From a virus: DNA of 25,207 nt. The translations under genes and the position numbers were made by a program. The notes beneath the pieces were generated by a model. That model was not told the DNA's origin. It saw nothing but the letters and a program-made list of their open reading frames with translations, and did not search any database. The stretch is taken from the IMG/VR virus record IMGVR_UViG_3300034198_005377, positions 1 through 25,207 of that record; one strand, written 5' to 3'. This document shows, in pieces, positions 15,284 to 21,872 of this stretch. Position 1 is the first letter of the stretch, and each line of letters opens with the position of its first letter.

Positions 15284-17937
15284 TGGCGACTCTTACCCTT
15301 ACTAGCAACGCTTATTATCCATATCACGAGTCACGTGGAACTACAACTGGAACATTCACTGATGATTACTTTTCTGGAGGAACGGATGTACCATCTTGGC
15401 AACCAGTAGGATGGAGCGAGGGAACGCTCAATAAGTGTCGCTTTGGTGTTGAGTTTAATGTAAGCGGCGTAAACTGGTCTACAATTACAAACATCACTGC
15501 CGCCACGCTTAAGGTGACATATTATGTCCCGTCCCCACAGCAGTGGGTAAATACACCTACAACCATTTCCCGAACTGTAAATTTCCGACGCGCTACTTCT
15601 AGCATTGCGAGTAGCGCATGGGCTTCTTCAAATAACTCTACTGCCACTGGCGCAGCAACTCTCGCAATTAGCGGATCAAAGAGCAGCGGCACAGATTTGT
15701 CCACTAGCATCTTGACAATCGTCAACGCATGGAAGTCTGCAAACGCAACGTACTGCGCTCTATCCGCACGAATGTCCAATGACTCAAGCGACCAGTACGC
15801 CCCAGCGACAGTAACTTCTGGCAGCAATACGCAGTACGCTGCTGGATTCTACCGACAGATGACTATTGATATTACCTACACAATTGCACCAGCAACTCCG
15901 TCAGCGCAGGTACAGGGCGATAATACGGCTGATTGCACAACTGTAGGAAGCACATCAGCAATCAAGACATTTGATGCTGGCGTATCATCCACTGGTGATA
16001 TGAGATTTAGTTTCATTGATGCCAATGAGGTAGACGGAGACTACTGTTCTCAATACACTATTGAGATCTATTCTAACTCTGCATATAGCGGATCTGCGTT
16101 GTTTACAGATACTATCGTTCCAAGTGGAAGTCCGCAAGGAATAATTACTTATACGTTAAACTTCTCTAAGATTCCAAAAGATACCGATCTTTTCTGGAGA
16201 GTCAAGGTTGCTGATACAAATCCTGGATCATATGGTTCGTTCACCAATCTTACGCGTGGCTCAGGATCAAGTCAAGTAATCTCAAAGTTCCGCGTCAATG
16301 CTGGAGATGCTACCCCCCCTCCTTCTGGTGGCGGCGGTGGCAATCCTAACTACGCCAGTGTCACGACATTTGCTCGCAACAAATTTAGGGTAGAGTTTTA
16401 CCAGATCGCAGACACGATTACTGCTGGGCTAGAACTGAGCAATGCAGATGCCAATCCAAACATCTCCCCTTCGTTCAATCCCACCCCGAAGAAGGATGCT
16501 GCTGGCAATTGGCTGGCAAGTGCCATTGTCCACGATGCCAAGAAAATCGGGGTATCCCATACCGTTAACGATGCTGGAGAGTTCTTCCTCACGCTGGCAT
16601 CTAACCACCCGCAAATTGGCGCAATTGTGCCTCTACGGACATTCTGGAGGGCATGCCGATGGGACGAGAACGCCGCACTGTTCCGCGTAATTGGCGAAGG
16701 GTTGGTGACTGAGACGGTCAGCAGCCCGAACGAAGTCATCATCTATGGCATTGATAAGTTGGGAATGCTTGATCGCCTCAATGTTCCGATTGACAAGACC
16801 GTCTTGTACGGTGCATACTATACCTATCAAAATTTCCGACTTGATCAAATTCACGATGATCTTCTTCCTGCTGCTGGCAATATAGAAAACACTAACACGA
16901 AAACTATTTCAAAAGTAGGATGCGTCGCAGATAGCGGTGGATCTATTGTTACGATTACTACGTCTGCTGCGCATGGCTATACGTCAGGAGATCCAGTTGA
17001 AGTAAGTGGACTGACTGGGGCTAACGTTTCACTTAATGGAACACATATCGTAAAAACGACTGCGACTACCACTACCTTTACGTATACTATCCCATCCAAA
17101 AACACTAACATAACAGAGGCTTCAGCATCTGGTACAGTTGTTGTCAAGAAGTACACGCGCCATATGTTTGAACCATTCCAAGGAGTGCGCAAGATCTACG
17201 CTGGATCTACAGACGTAAGCAACTCTCCATCCTCGTCAACCTATCGTACTGTTACTGAAACCCACAGTATCATGTGTGATGGAGACTCGTATCTGAAGAC
17301 ACTTGCGCAGTTCGCAGACATCCTCATGGCTGGAACAACCGATGTAGTCATCATTGAAAATCCAAACATTGGATTGCCTGCTGCAAATCCAAATGATCTT
17401 TACCTTGGCATCCAATACCGACATCTTAAAGCGGCAGACGTACCAAACCCAAAGTTCTGGATGAAGTATGGAGCAAGTGTTAAGAACTTCAAGCACGAAC
17501 CATTCCAATCAAAGATTGCAAGTCGGGCATCAATAATGAACTATAACTATGATAATGGCGGATCATCAACTTCAACGTTTGGCGTAAAGAGTACACTTAA
17601 TACTGTAATCTACGATAACTACGGACTCATTGAGGTGTTTGAGAAGATTGATGATGAGCGAAATGACATTGAGTTCGCTGCAAATCTGTTGTATAATAGG
17701 TATCCTAATCAGGTTCTGGAGTTTAACCTTGATGTGTATTACTCACAGATCACTCCGTTCATCGGATATGCTGTTGGTGACAGTATCCAAGTTTATCTTG
17801 AGAGGCGCAATGTCTCAGTCAATGATAAGTTCTCGCTCACTAAGCAGGAGTGGATTGGAAACGAGGATGGATCGGAAGCGATCTCCTTCTTCTTCTCGCC
17901 GCAACAGCGCGCAACCTTCAAGACTGCAAGCGCATGA
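15283..17937 (+). CDS. Tal-like tail hub / fibre fusion protein
   Basis: I start at ATG 15283 (884 residues) because GGAGG lies about ten bases upstream and it forms a TAATG overlap with the Dit stop; a GTG at 15262 is less likely. Residues 1-205 form a Ser/Thr-rich beta-sandwich-like module resembling DNRLRE/carbohydrate-binding domains; 206-340 form another beta module with several Cys; then comes a TPPPSGGGGG linker (about 343-353). The remainder (from about 360) is the hub-like domain (FARNKFRVEFYQIADTITAG; NHPQIGAIVPLRTFWRACRW; VIGEGLVTETVSSPNEVIIY), interrupted near 545-622 by an inserted small domain with TTSAAHGYTSGDPVEVSGL, a pattern common in phage structural proteins. It probably closes the tail tip and contacts the cell surface. 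Codon use differs between the segments. Confidence 0.75.
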   Translation: MATLTLTSNAYYPYHESRGTTTGTFTDDYFSGGTDVPSWQPVGWSEGTLNKCRFGVEFNVSGVNWSTITNITAATLKVTYYVPSPQQWVNTPTTISRTVNFRRATSSIASSAWASSNNSTATGAATLAISGSKSSGTDLSTSILTIVNAWKSANATYCALSARMSNDSSDQYAPATVTSGSNTQYAAGFYRQMTIDITYTIAPATPSAQVQGDNTADCTTVGSTSAIKTFDAGVSSTGDMRFSFIDANEVDGDYCSQYTIEIYSNSAYSGSALFTDTIVPSGSPQGIITYTLNFSKIPKDTDLFWRVKVADTNPGSYGSFTNLTRGSGSSQVISKFRVNAGDATPPPSGGGGGNPNYASVTTFARNKFRVEFYQIADTITAGLELSNADANPNISPSFNPTPKKDAAGNWLASAIVHDAKKIGVSHTVNDAGEFFLTLASNHPQIGAIVPLRTFWRACRWDENAALFRVIGEGLVTETVSSPNEVIIYGIDKLGMLDRLNVPIDKTVLYGAYYTYQNFRLDQIHDDLLPAAGNIENTNTKTISKVGCVADSGGSIVTITTSAAHGYTSGDPVEVSGLTGANVSLNGTHIVKTTATTTTFTYTIPSKNTNITEASASGTVVVKKYTRHMFEPFQGVRKIYAGSTDVSNSPSSSTYRTVTETHSIMCDGDSYLKTLAQFADILMAGTTDVVIIENPNIGLPAANPNDLYLGIQYRHLKAADVPNPKFWMKYGASVKNFKHEPFQSKIASRASIMNYNYDNGGSSTSTFGVKSTLNTVIYDNYGLIEVFEKIDDERNDIEFAANLLYNRYPNQVLEFNLDVYYSQITPFIGYAVGDSIQVYLERRNVSVNDKFSLTKQEWIGNEDGSEAISFFFSPQQRATFKTASA

Positions 17938-18191
17938 CGACCTCTAACTACAACACTTTGATGGAGGCTATCATGGACCTTCGCTCTGAACTGCGTCAGG
18001 ATATAAGGGATATGGTTGAGCGTCTTGAAAAGATTGATGAGCGCTTACGCGCCGTAGAACTTACACAGGCTGTAGCACGGGAGATCAAGATTGAAGCGGA
18101 ACTCTCCAACAAGTGGAAGGCTGGCATTGCAACCAGCATTGCAGCGGCGCTTGCCGCGCTCCTACAAGCGCTTACGCAAACAGGAAAGTAA
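17934..18191 (+). CDS. XhlA-like small coiled-coil membrane protein
   Basis: The frame is open upstream, but ATG 17934 overlaps the hub gene stop as ATGA and gives 85 residues; a second ATG at the MDLRSEL position is also preceded by GGAGG and gives a 72-residue form. Residues 15-60 form a charged amphipathic coiled coil (DIRDMVERLEKIDERLRAVE), followed by a single C-terminal hydrophobic segment (AGIATSIAAALAALLQAL, 63-80). This layout is that of XhlA/hemolysin-like proteins that work with a holin and endolysin in phage lysis. It is the last clear gene on the plus strand, and no endolysin is visible in the window. Assignment is by architecture only. Confidence 0.65.
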   Translation: MTTSNYNTLMEAIMDLRSELRQDIRDMVERLEKIDERLRAVELTQAVAREIKIEAELSNKWKAGIATSIAAALAALLQALTQTGK

Positions 18192-18297
18192 AGAGGCAAT
18201 CTTCCGATACATTGATTGGCAGCGCGGCTATGTCCAGCGCTGCGACAACGCATACAAATCCTTTGACGCGATCCTCATTTCCTTTGAGGAAATGTAG
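18148..18297 (+). other. Possible small reading frame filling the gap before the terminator
   Basis: The 106 bases between the coiled-coil gene and the hairpin hold an open +1 frame coding KEAIFRYIDWQRGYVQRCDN and on to ISFEEM, ending exactly at the base before the hairpin. The only starts are a TTG near 18148 or an upstream shadow ATG, and neither has a ribosome site. It could be a +1 frameshift extension, a small gene or chance. Confidence 0.2.
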
Positions 18298-18330
18298 GAG
18301 CCGTCAGGGGAGGACGTACCCTGACGGCTC
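18298..18330. terminator. Perfect 12-bp hairpin at the convergence of both arms
   Basis: GAGCCGTCAGGG (18298-18309) and CCCTGACGGCTC (18319-18330) pair perfectly around a nine-base loop. It lies between converging operons, so it can act in both directions. There is no long T-tract on either side, so it may need a factor or work together with the next hairpin. Confidence 0.8.
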
Positions 18331-18336
18331 AGTTAG

Positions 18337-18362
18337 CGCGAAGTATAGCAGGTTACTTCGCG
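18337..18362. terminator. Second hairpin overlapping the holin 3' end
   Basis: CGCGAAGTA (18337-18345) pairs with TACTTCGCG (18354-18362) around an eight-base loop. The right arm contains the last codons and stop of the minus-strand holin gene, so for leftward transcription this is the first hairpin met, and for rightward transcription it is the second. The tandem makes read-through into the opposite arm unlikely. Confidence 0.6.
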
Positions 18363-18685
18363 AATTCCTTCCTAACGCTATTCTCAATGAGAATATCAAG
18401 TTCCTGCGGGCTGATCTTTAGCCCTCGCTCCTGCAATGTCTGCGTCACAGCGGTGAGTACCATTGTCTTCTTGCGCTCGCCTTCCCCAGTGCCAGCGTAC
18501 TGCTCAGCAGCGCCGACAGCGGTTCGGACGATAGCCTCAATGAACTCGTACTGAGCGCTGGTCAGGCGTGCCTTCAGCCATGCATTCGTATTGCGCACGA
18601 CCAGCAGCACGAAGGCTGAGATCAGCGACACGAGCACTGGCAGGACAACCTGCACCAGAGTCTGATTGATTGTTTCGTTCATCAT
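18353..18685 (-). CDS. Holin, LLH-type
   Basis: The product of 109-110 residues (two adjacent ATGs) has one N-terminal membrane segment (about 12-30, VVLPVLVSLISAFVLLVV) followed by a basic helix (KARLTSAQYEFIEAIVRTA) and a soluble domain with AAEQYAGTGEGERKK and LQERGLKISPQELDILIE. This arrangement is that of the LL-H family of phage holins, which permeabilise the cytoplasmic membrane to start lysis. The start overlaps the exonuclease stop (ATGATGA) and AGGGGTGG precedes it closely. It is the last gene of the leftward replication operon, an uncommon place for a holin, and it faces the coiled-coil membrane gene of the other arm across the terminators. Confidence 0.75.
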   Translation of the reverse strand: MMNETINQTLVQVVLPVLVSLISAFVLLVVRNTNAWLKARLTSAQYEFIEAIVRTAVGAAEQYAGTGEGERKKTMVLTAVTQTLQERGLKISPQELDILIENSVRKEFAK

Positions 18686-19422
18686 CCACCCCTATGAATG
18701 TTGCGGACGAGCCGCTTCAACTTTCCATACACGTCACGCGTGACATACACGTCAGCGATATTGTGTTCAATAATACTCTCGTAGGCTTCCTTGTCCCCAT
18801 GGTCAGCCTTGTCCCAGATGCGTGGATCAAGTGGTGTCTTCTTGTTCTCAACGCCGAAGTACTTGGACACATTGTCCAACGACTTGCGACCAATGCGAAC
18901 AGCAGAACCAGTTGCCTTGTACATCAAGTCAATATGCATGAGCGGATCGCACGGCTCCTGCCCAGATGCGAGGAGTCGGGCATTGATGATCGGCAAGTCA
19001 AACAACTTGCTGTTCCATCCGACGATGATGTCGTATCCCTCAAGACTTTCCTTGACTGCCTTCACCAATACCGAGTCGTCTGTCCACGATTCGCCAGCGT
19101 AGCGCGGATCATCTAGGCGGAAGACTTCAAGATTGCCAAAGCCATCTACGATACACACAGAGAGGATACGACTCCATGCAGAGTACGTCGTCTCAATATC
19201 ATAGAATGCAATCGTTGGTCCAGTGTATCCCTTCGGGGACTTGCTTGCCGACATAGACTTCGGCAACTTCGGTGCGGTGACGGCGCTTCCGTCATCATCA
19301 AGATATCGCTTGTATACCTTTTGAACTGCGTCCTTGCTCATCCCGACAACCTTGCCGATCTGAGTGTAGGATTTTCCTTCCTCTTTCATGGCAATGATTT
19401 GCCTAGTCAATGCGTTTGACAT
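18682..19422 (-). CDS. HTH-fused DnaQ/RNase H-like 3'-5' exonuclease
   Basis: Residues 1-40 form a helix-turn-helix (IIAMKEEGKSYTQIGKVVGM then SKDAVQKVYKRY) of the type in resolvase/sigma-like proteins. A Ser/Pro/Lys-rich linker (about 45-68) leads to an RNase H-fold exonuclease domain: Exo I FYDIETT (D75, E77), Exo II VGWNSKLFDLPI (N137, D142), a conserved HIDLM (D165), and a final EHNIADVYVTRD (D224), the spacing of YprB-like DEDD exonucleases. It should degrade DNA or RNA 3' to 5' using two metal ions. It may proofread, process recombination ends or target specific sites via the HTH. It overlaps the upstream small gene by 20 bases and the holin gene downstream by 4. Confidence 0.85.
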   Translation of the reverse strand: MSNALTRQIIAMKEEGKSYTQIGKVVGMSKDAVQKVYKRYLDDDGSAVTAPKLPKSMSASKSPKGYTGPTIAFYDIETTYSAWSRILSVCIVDGFGNLEVFRLDDPRYAGESWTDDSVLVKAVKESLEGYDIIVGWNSKLFDLPIINARLLASGQEPCDPLMHIDLMYKATGSAVRIGRKSLDNVSKYFGVENKKTPLDPRIWDKADHGDKEAYESIIEHNIADVYVTRDVYGKLKRLVRNIHRGG

Positions 19423-19651
19423 TCAGTTCCTCCCTTGCGATTTCGTCTCTCAGGACATCCATCGCTATCTCTACCCCAAGTGTTACCGCGCTCACTATCT
19501 CGTGAGGCAGAGCACCTGAGTGTAGCATGCGGACAATCGTCTTCCTATAGTGGGGATCTGACGGTCGCCCTACCATTGCTACAAGGTGAGCGACCGCCTT
19601 CTCAGCGGCGCTCGTCCTCACGAGCAATGCTCTTCTGCTGCGACCACCCAT
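19403..19651 (-). CDS. Small unknown protein
   Basis: The full frame from ATG 19651 gives 82 residues and overlaps the MazG-like gene by 50 bases; a GTG at 19621 (72 residues, 20-base overlap) or ATG at 19576 (57 residues) are alternative starts, none with a clear ribosome site. The common core is PSDPHYRKTIVRMLHSGALP, then HEIVSAVTLGVEIAMDVL and a charged end. It is probably helical; the region RMLHSGALPHEIVSAVTLG could be a helix-turn-helix, but I cannot claim DNA binding. Its stop lies inside the exonuclease gene start, so it is part of the operon. Confidence 0.55.
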   Translation of the reverse strand: MGGRSRRALLVRTSAAEKAVAHLVAMVGRPSDPHYRKTIVRMLHSGALPHEIVSAVTLGVEIAMDVLRDEIAREELNVKRID

Positions 19652-19943
19652 TTGGATAGCGCTGCTTCAACTTAACCATGTTCTTGCGAATGACTTCCTC
19701 AAGTGTGGTTCCAGTGGCGTTGCACAACTCAGCGACATACCATAAGACATCGCCCAGTTCTTTGTGGAGCGCTTCGGTGTCGGTTCCGTGCCCATGGAAG
19801 ATTCCCTTCTTGATGAGTTCGGATGCCTCTCCCGCTTCTCCAACAAGTCCCAGACCCGCAGCCGCAAGTCGTCCTTCGTCACGAGTCAACTCCTTATATG
19901 CTCCGCTGGTAGTGCCAACGAACTTCTGGTATTCCCCAATCAT
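19602..19943 (-). CDS. MazG-like nucleoside triphosphate pyrophosphohydrolase
   Basis: I set the start at ATG 19943, which overlaps the upstream gene as ATGA; the frame continues upstream but only through another gene's shadow. The 113-residue protein has the MazG/iMazG all-alpha signature: GLVGEAGEASELIKKG (E36, E39) and KELGDVLWYVAEL (E62, D65), the ExxE...ExxD set that binds magnesium and the triphosphate. These enzymes split (d)NTPs to monophosphates and pyrophosphate. In phages they clean the nucleotide pool or alter alarmone-like signals. The length is typical of single-domain phage MazG proteins. Location within a replication operon fits. Confidence 0.88.
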   Translation of the reverse strand: MIGEYQKFVGTTSGAYKELTRDEGRLAAAGLGLVGEAGEASELIKKGIFHGHGTDTEALHKELGDVLWYVAELCNATGTTLEEVIRKNMVKLKQRYPNGWSQQKSIAREDERR

Positions 19944-20143
19944 CGCTTGGTCTCTACTGCTACGTAGTACACCACCAGTGCCGATCCAAATATATTGATC
20001 GGAACTGGACAAGTACCGATGATTCCTGCAATAGTGACCAGCAGGAGCGTGCGGCGTGAGGATGAACCTTTGGATACAATCGTCTTCACGATCTTCTGGA
20101 TCGGATTCGGATCGCGTTCTATGCTGTCTGGATTCGTAGCCAT
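19940..20143 (-). CDS. Small membrane protein of unknown function
   Basis: This 67-residue protein has a charged N terminus (MATNPDSIERDPNPIQKIVK) and a hydrophobic C-terminal half (RTLLLVTIAGIIGTCPVPIN, then IFGSALVVYYVAV), which can form one long or two short membrane segments with a CPVP turn. The ATG shares one base with the upstream stop (TAATG), and the stop overlaps the MazG-like start. No family is recognised. A membrane anchor or superinfection-type function is possible but is a guess. Confidence 0.65.
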   Translation of the reverse strand: MATNPDSIERDPNPIQKIVKTIVSKGSSSRRTLLLVTIAGIIGTCPVPINIFGSALVVYYVAVETKR

Positions 20144-20337
20144 TATGGATACCTGACCTTTCCGAGTGTGACCTCTGTCGCCTGAAGAGCCTGCTGAACA
20201 ATCTCATGCTCAATGTCCTTTGTGTAGTCTGGTGCTTCCTTAAGACCACGAGCCTCACGAATGATAGCCACGTGGAATGTGAATGCCTTAAGCCAATCAA
20301 CTGTTACCTCTTGGATATCAGTCCTCTTTAGTGGCAT
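20143..20337 (-). CDS. Small unknown protein
   Basis: The 64-residue product is soluble, mixed-charge and probably helical (IQEVTVDWLKAFTFHVAIIR; EHEIVQQALQATEVTLG). ATG 20337 is preceded by GAGAGGT and overlaps the nuclease gene end by 20 bases. Good coupling at both ends supports a real gene. I do not recognise it. Confidence 0.65.
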   Translation of the reverse strand: MPLKRTDIQEVTVDWLKAFTFHVAIIREARGLKEAPDYTKDIEHEIVQQALQATEVTLGKVRYP

Positions 20338-20644
20338 CTAGATACCTCTCTTTGAATTCATAGAAATCCATGACGATGACAACGCGTCGCTTTGATCCAG
20401 CGCCTGGAGCATCGCCAACGATTAGTGCCTTCGTCTGGTCTGCTTTGGCTGGTACGGATGAGAGCCAGTCCCATAATCGTTCTGGGAACATTTTCCCGCA
20501 CTTTGTCTGTGCTACGAGATTGGTGCTGGCTACATCATCCTTACCGCCATACATGCCCGTCCTACGACCGCCGATTGCTTTCGCAATCTCGCGCTCAAAA
20601 GATATCCCTCTTGCGCGATTCAGTCGCCCCTTACGAGCATCCAC
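20318..20644 (-). CDS. Hjc-like Holliday junction resolvase / PD-(D/E)XK nuclease
   Basis: The 108-residue protein starts at GTG 20644, with GAGGATAGG just upstream. The core resembles archaeal Hjc-type and phage PD-(D/E)XK nucleases: RGISFEREIAKAIGG (E17/E19 region), then a GGKDDVAST segment supplying the acidic residues, then NLVAQTKCGK with the QxK form of the ExK motif. The rest includes KALIVGDAPGAGSKRRVVIV and a C-terminal helix. Such enzymes cut branched DNA made during recombination and concatemer replication, which the packaging terminase needs resolved. Neighbouring SSB-like, ERF and Cas4-like genes support this. Specificity for four-way junctions cannot be read from the sequence. 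Confidence 0.7.
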   Translation of the reverse strand: MDARKGRLNRARGISFEREIAKAIGGRRTGMYGGKDDVASTNLVAQTKCGKMFPERLWDWLSSVPAKADQTKALIVGDAPGAGSKRRVVIVMDFYEFKERYLDATKED

Positions 20645-20646
20645 CC

Positions 20647-20805
20647 CTATCCTCGCAATCCTGAGAGTGCCGCGTACCCAATTGTAAGTCCGAGGATTCC
20701 AGCAACCCCTGCCACTGTAGGTGGCGCAGGAACTGGAACTCCTAGCACTGCGAAGATTACTCCAACAACAGAACCAACGCCTAATGCGAAGAGTGTCTCA
20801 ACCAT
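20647..20805 (-). CDS. XapX-like small membrane protein
   Basis: I start at ATG 20805 (52 residues); the frame is open further upstream but there it lies inside the SSB-like gene. The product has two hydrophobic segments around a VPVPAPPTVAGVAGILGL motif, which is the hallmark of XapX (DUF1427) proteins, small bacterial membrane proteins of unknown function. It overlaps the SSB-like gene by 8 bases and ends two bases before the GTG of the nuclease gene. Presence in a phage replication operon is unusual. A role in membrane association of replication is speculative. Confidence 0.7.
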   Translation of the reverse strand: MVETLFALGVGSVVGVIFAVLGVPVPAPPTVAGVAGILGLTIGYAALSGLRG

Positions 20806-21184
20806 TGATGGTTGCCTTCGCATGATAGAGCAGCGGCGAAACCTCGTTCGCAGTAAAGTCTGCGTAGGTTTTGCCATTCACCTCACGGCTGCCGCCCTGT
20901 CGCCACTTGCCCACAAGATGAGCATGCGGTCGTGGGTCACGAGTCTCAGCCGACGTGACCTTGGCATAGATCTTTTCCACATGTGCCATCAGCCCTTCAT
21001 CAAAGACGCTGACATTCACATAGACATAGCGCTCTGGTGCGGTGCCGTTCTTGCCAGCGCCGATCCATGCGTCATATGCCTCACTCTGCCATGAGCCATA
21101 GAACTCCATGACATTCGTGCCATTCTTCGTAACCTTGCGGGTCGGAGCCTTCTTGTCCGACAGCCAGATATCAATACGATCCAT
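20798..21184 (-). CDS. Single-stranded DNA-binding (OB-fold) protein-like
   Basis: The 128-residue product shows an SSB-like order of strands: MDRIDIWLSDKKAPTRKV, then AGKNGTAPERYVYVNVSVFD, then LMAHVEKIYAKVTSAETRD, HLVGKWRQGG and a final NGKTYADFTANEVSPLLYHA. The ending resembles the last strand of bacterial SSBs (ADEVGPSL-type). SSBs coat single strands during replication and recombination. Unlike cellular SSBs it has no disordered tail or acidic DDDIPF-type tip and stops right after the OB-fold. It is preceded by a small basic gene (TAATG overlap). The similarity is moderate, and a different OB-fold protein is possible. Confidence 0.55.
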   Translation of the reverse strand: MDRIDIWLSDKKAPTRKVTKNGTNVMEFYGSWQSEAYDAWIGAGKNGTAPERYVYVNVSVFDEGLMAHVEKIYAKVTSAETRDPRPHAHLVGKWRQGGSREVNGKTYADFTANEVSPLLYHAKATING

Positions 21185-21351
21185 TAGCGTCCTCCCTTCT
21201 TCTTACCAGTCTTCTTCCTCAACTTACTAATAGACTTTCCAGCAGCGCTGAGAGCCATAGCAATTGCCTGCTTCTGCGGATGACCACGTTGCATCTCACG
21301 CTTGATGTTGAACGAGATGGTCTTCTTAGAAGACCCTTTCTTCATTGGCAT
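21184..21351 (-). CDS. Small lysine-rich protein with PQKQAIAMALSAAGKS motif
   Basis: This 55-residue gene has a near-ideal ribosome site (AGGAGG, 21356-21361) four bases before its ATG. The protein starts MPMKKGSSKKTISFNIKREM and continues with GHPQKQAIAMALSAAGKS and a Lys/Arg-rich tail KKTGKKKGGR. Small proteins with this KQAxAIAlsxAGKS pattern are frequent in phages and some bacteria and look like nucleic-acid-binding peptides (DUF6496-like, from memory). The stop shares one base with the SSB-like start, and the ribosome site overlaps the ERF stop, so it is tightly built into the recombination module. Confidence 0.75.
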   Translation of the reverse strand: MPMKKGSSKKTISFNIKREMQRGHPQKQAIAMALSAAGKSISKLRKKTGKKKGGR

Positions 21352-21359
21352 ATGTCCTC

Positions 21360-21872
21360 CTAGAAATCAATGTCGCTGGCATCAATCTTCTTGGTTGATG
21401 CAGCCTTCGCTGGTGCTGGGTCGTTGAAGATTTTCTTCGCTGCGTCAACGACACGATCACTACTACCCTCATTCTCTGGGTCATCACCTGTTGGAATCAG
21501 GAAGCCCATGAGAAGTCCATACTTGAGAGCGCCAGTCTGTGCCTTGTACACACCCTTGTCGGTGCTATCAGAGCCAGATCCTACGGACTGGAACTCAACG
21601 AATTCCCCGCTCTCGCTGTCCGTAATACGCCATGTCACACGCAGCGTGACCAGCGATTGCTTGCCACTGATTGTCTGCGTGGATTCCAGCACGTCAACAT
21701 TTGCTGGCACGATAGAGAGTCCCCTCTTAGAGAGTTCCTCTCGCACCCTGTCTGCAACCTGTGCAGCCATGACGTACTTGTATCCCTGAGATGCATTCGT
21801 GCCTGACTTCTCAATGTAGCCAACAGCCGTAAGCACTTCAGAAAGTTTCTTGTGAATGGAACTACTAGCCAT
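21360..21872 (-). CDS. erf: ERF-family single-strand annealing recombinase
   Basis: I start at ATG 21872 (170 residues), preceded by GGAGAGGA and overlapping the Cas4-like stop by 8 bases; a start at 21971 would fall inside that gene. The ERF core is present: YKYVMAAQVADRVREELSKR (31-50), VTLRVTWRITDSESGEFVEF, and the signature GVYKAQTGALKYGLLMGFLI followed by PTGDDPE (107-133). ERF proteins form rings that anneal complementary single strands, often with an exonuclease and SSB. The C terminus is a short linker ending in KKIDASDIDF, which resembles the acidic tip of SSB proteins. Confidence 0.92.
   Translation of the reverse strand: MASSSIHKKLSEVLTAVGYIEKSGTNASQGYKYVMAAQVADRVREELSKRGLSIVPANVDVLESTQTISGKQSLVTLRVTWRITDSESGEFVEFQSVGSGSDSTDKGVYKAQTGALKYGLLMGFLIPTGDDPENEGSSDRVVDAAKKIFNDPAPAKAASTKKIDASDIDF

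Noticed and set aside
19944-20300. Long N-terminal extension of the MazG-like protein
   Set aside because: The extension is Arg/Ser/His-rich shadow sequence over two other genes; ATG 19943 starts right at the conserved domain and overlaps the upstream stop as ATGA.
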